Source: CG-Epi1 sp964634895 (GTDB lineage: Archaea; Thermoplasmatota; Poseidoniia; MGIII; CG-Epi1). Taken from it: a DNA stretch of 14,717 nt. Of this stretch, positions 13,929 through 14,717 are shown one piece after another. The notes below the pieces were generated by a model. The model did not search any database. It saw only the letters and a list, made by a program, of their open reading frames with translations, and had not been told where the DNA came from. Position numbers and translations under genes: made by a program. The stretch covers positions 1-14,717 of the forward strand of contig CAZWJS010000033.1 of assembly GCA_964634895.1 (NCBI GenBank), given 5' to 3'. The number at the start of each line of letters is the position of its first letter. Within the stretch, counting starts at the first letter, position 1.

Positions 13929-14717
13929 ATGAGTAAAACTGGAGTATCAAAAGCTAGTACGAAAAATGCACTTCTTGTTTTGGGTGTGGCAATTATGTAT
14001 CTTATTACATTGGGCCCTACGGGCAGCGCAGCCAACACTAATAAAATCTATTTGGATTCTTCTATCGCTAATGGTTCATCAACGGATATCATGGTTGGCG
14101 GAGCTTCAATTTATGCAACTCTAACTTTTACTAGCCAAGATGATTCACAACATAGAAAAATGGATGTTTACCTAGTAGCCAATTTCCCTGGTGGTGAAGT
14201 GTGGTCTTATGATTTTTTTGACACTGCACTGAACCCTATTGACGGTAACACAATATCGGTAACAAAAGGTAGTTCGGAGACAGTCAAGTTCCGAATAAAG
14301 TGTAAGACTTCTGACGGTTGCGAAGATGGAGATAGTAACCAAGTTCAAATTTATGGTAAGACAGATCCGCAGTGGTTCGATGGAGGCACAGACAGTGGTA
14401 CTACTAGCGGTTGTAAGCTTACAAATTCATGTGTAGACACAACGGCAGCTAGTAGTTCGTTTAATGCAACTAATGTCATTGCCTTGACCTTCAATGCACG
14501 TACAGATTCATCATCAACACTAGTTTGTGATGACGAATCTAGTTCAGGCGATAATTTGATGTATCAAGGCCAAACATATGGCTGGGACTATACACTAACT
14601 AATACAGGATGGAATGATGATTCTTATTCGTTTGCAACATCTATAACAAGTGATGATGCGCCTACAGATGGATGGGATATAAAACCAGGTATTGATAACG
14701 GAAAGCAGTTAACAGGC
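13929..14717 (+). CDS. Secreted or surface protein of unknown function, N-terminal part
   Basis: The frame is open from the ATG at 13929 to the window edge, giving 263 residues with no stop; the true end lies outside. A basic N-terminus, a hydrophobic stretch (about 14-29) and GPTGSAANT predict a signal peptide cleaved near residue 35. The mature part is rich in Ser, Thr, Asp and Asn, has several N-glycosylation-type sequons, and contains two C-x5-C pairs (C125/C131 and C162/C168) plus C200, which may form disulfides. The end, YGWDYTLTNTGWNDDSYSF with DGWDI following, resembles immunoglobulin-like surface domains of the CARDB or NEW3 kind, as in large archaeal surface proteins; that is a resemblance, not an assignment. 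It is divergent from PGI/PMI. Purine-rich AGGATGTAGGGG precedes the start. Confidence 0.8.
   Translation, partial: MSKTGVSKASTKNALLVLGVAIMYLITLGPTGSAANTNKIYLDSSIANGSSTDIMVGGASIYATLTFTSQDDSQHRKMDVYLVANFPGGEVWSYDFFDTALNPIDGNTISVTKGSSETVKFRIKCKTSDGCEDGDSNQVQIYGKTDPQWFDGGTDSGTTSGCKLTNSCVDTTAASSSFNATNVIALTFNARTDSSSTLVCDDESSSGDNLMYQGQTYGWDYTLTNTGWNDDSYSFATSITSDDAPTDGWDIKPGIDNGKQLTG

Overview
The window reads as a chromosomal segment of an uncultivated, AT-rich euryarchaeon, most likely a marine Thermoplasmata-related lineage such as Marine Group II (Poseidoniales) or Marine Group III. Archaeal identity is secure: acidic stalk protein P1, S8e, SRP19, CDP-archaeol synthase, a class I lysyl-tRNA synthetase, a GfcR-type PRTase regulator and an archaeal-type phosphoglucose/phosphomannose isomerase. 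The lineage placement is an inference from AT-rich, tightly packed genes, TATA-like boxes about 25 nt upstream of start codons (leaderless transcripts), and large secreted proteins rich in Asp/Asn calcium-binding repeats.

Layout. The + strand from 1 to 7560 holds the 3' end of ribosomal protein P1, a SAP plus coiled-coil protein, an acetoacetyl-CoA synthetase with its own TATA-like box, and a 1390-residue surface protease. The - strand from 11534 down to 7555 is a compact unit gfcR-lysK-FTCD (regulator, class I LysRS, bifunctional formiminotransferase-cyclodeaminase). A divergent promoter region at about 11535-11622 separates it from the + strand pair S8e-SRP19 (11623-12293). A second - strand pair, PGI/PMI then carS (13811 to 12295), faces SRP19 and is divergent from a secreted protein that starts at 13929 and runs off the right edge. 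No intergenic stretch exceeds about 120 bases. No tRNA, rRNA, CRISPR array or insertion sequence was recognised.

How the genes fit together. Most are housekeeping: translation (P1, S8e, LysRS), protein export (SRP19), ether-lipid synthesis (CarS) and hexose phosphate interconversion (PGI/PMI). FTCD and the acetoacetyl-CoA synthetase point to use of amino-acid and ketone-body carbon, in keeping with a heterotroph. The most striking gene is the protease. It is a proprotein-convertase (kexin/furin, S8B) enzyme with signal peptide, prodomain, catalytic domain, P domain, two blocks of thrombospondin type 3-like calcium repeats flanking a LamG-like domain, and a C-terminal membrane anchor, which is the topology of eukaryotic furin. 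FTCD resembles the Bacteroidota form of the enzyme and may have been acquired by transfer.

Regulation visible in the sequence includes an 11-nt inverted repeat that carries the TATA boxes of the two divergent genes gfcR and S8e, one-base stop/start overlaps (TGATG or TAATG) inside three gene pairs, and convergent gene ends that touch or overlap.
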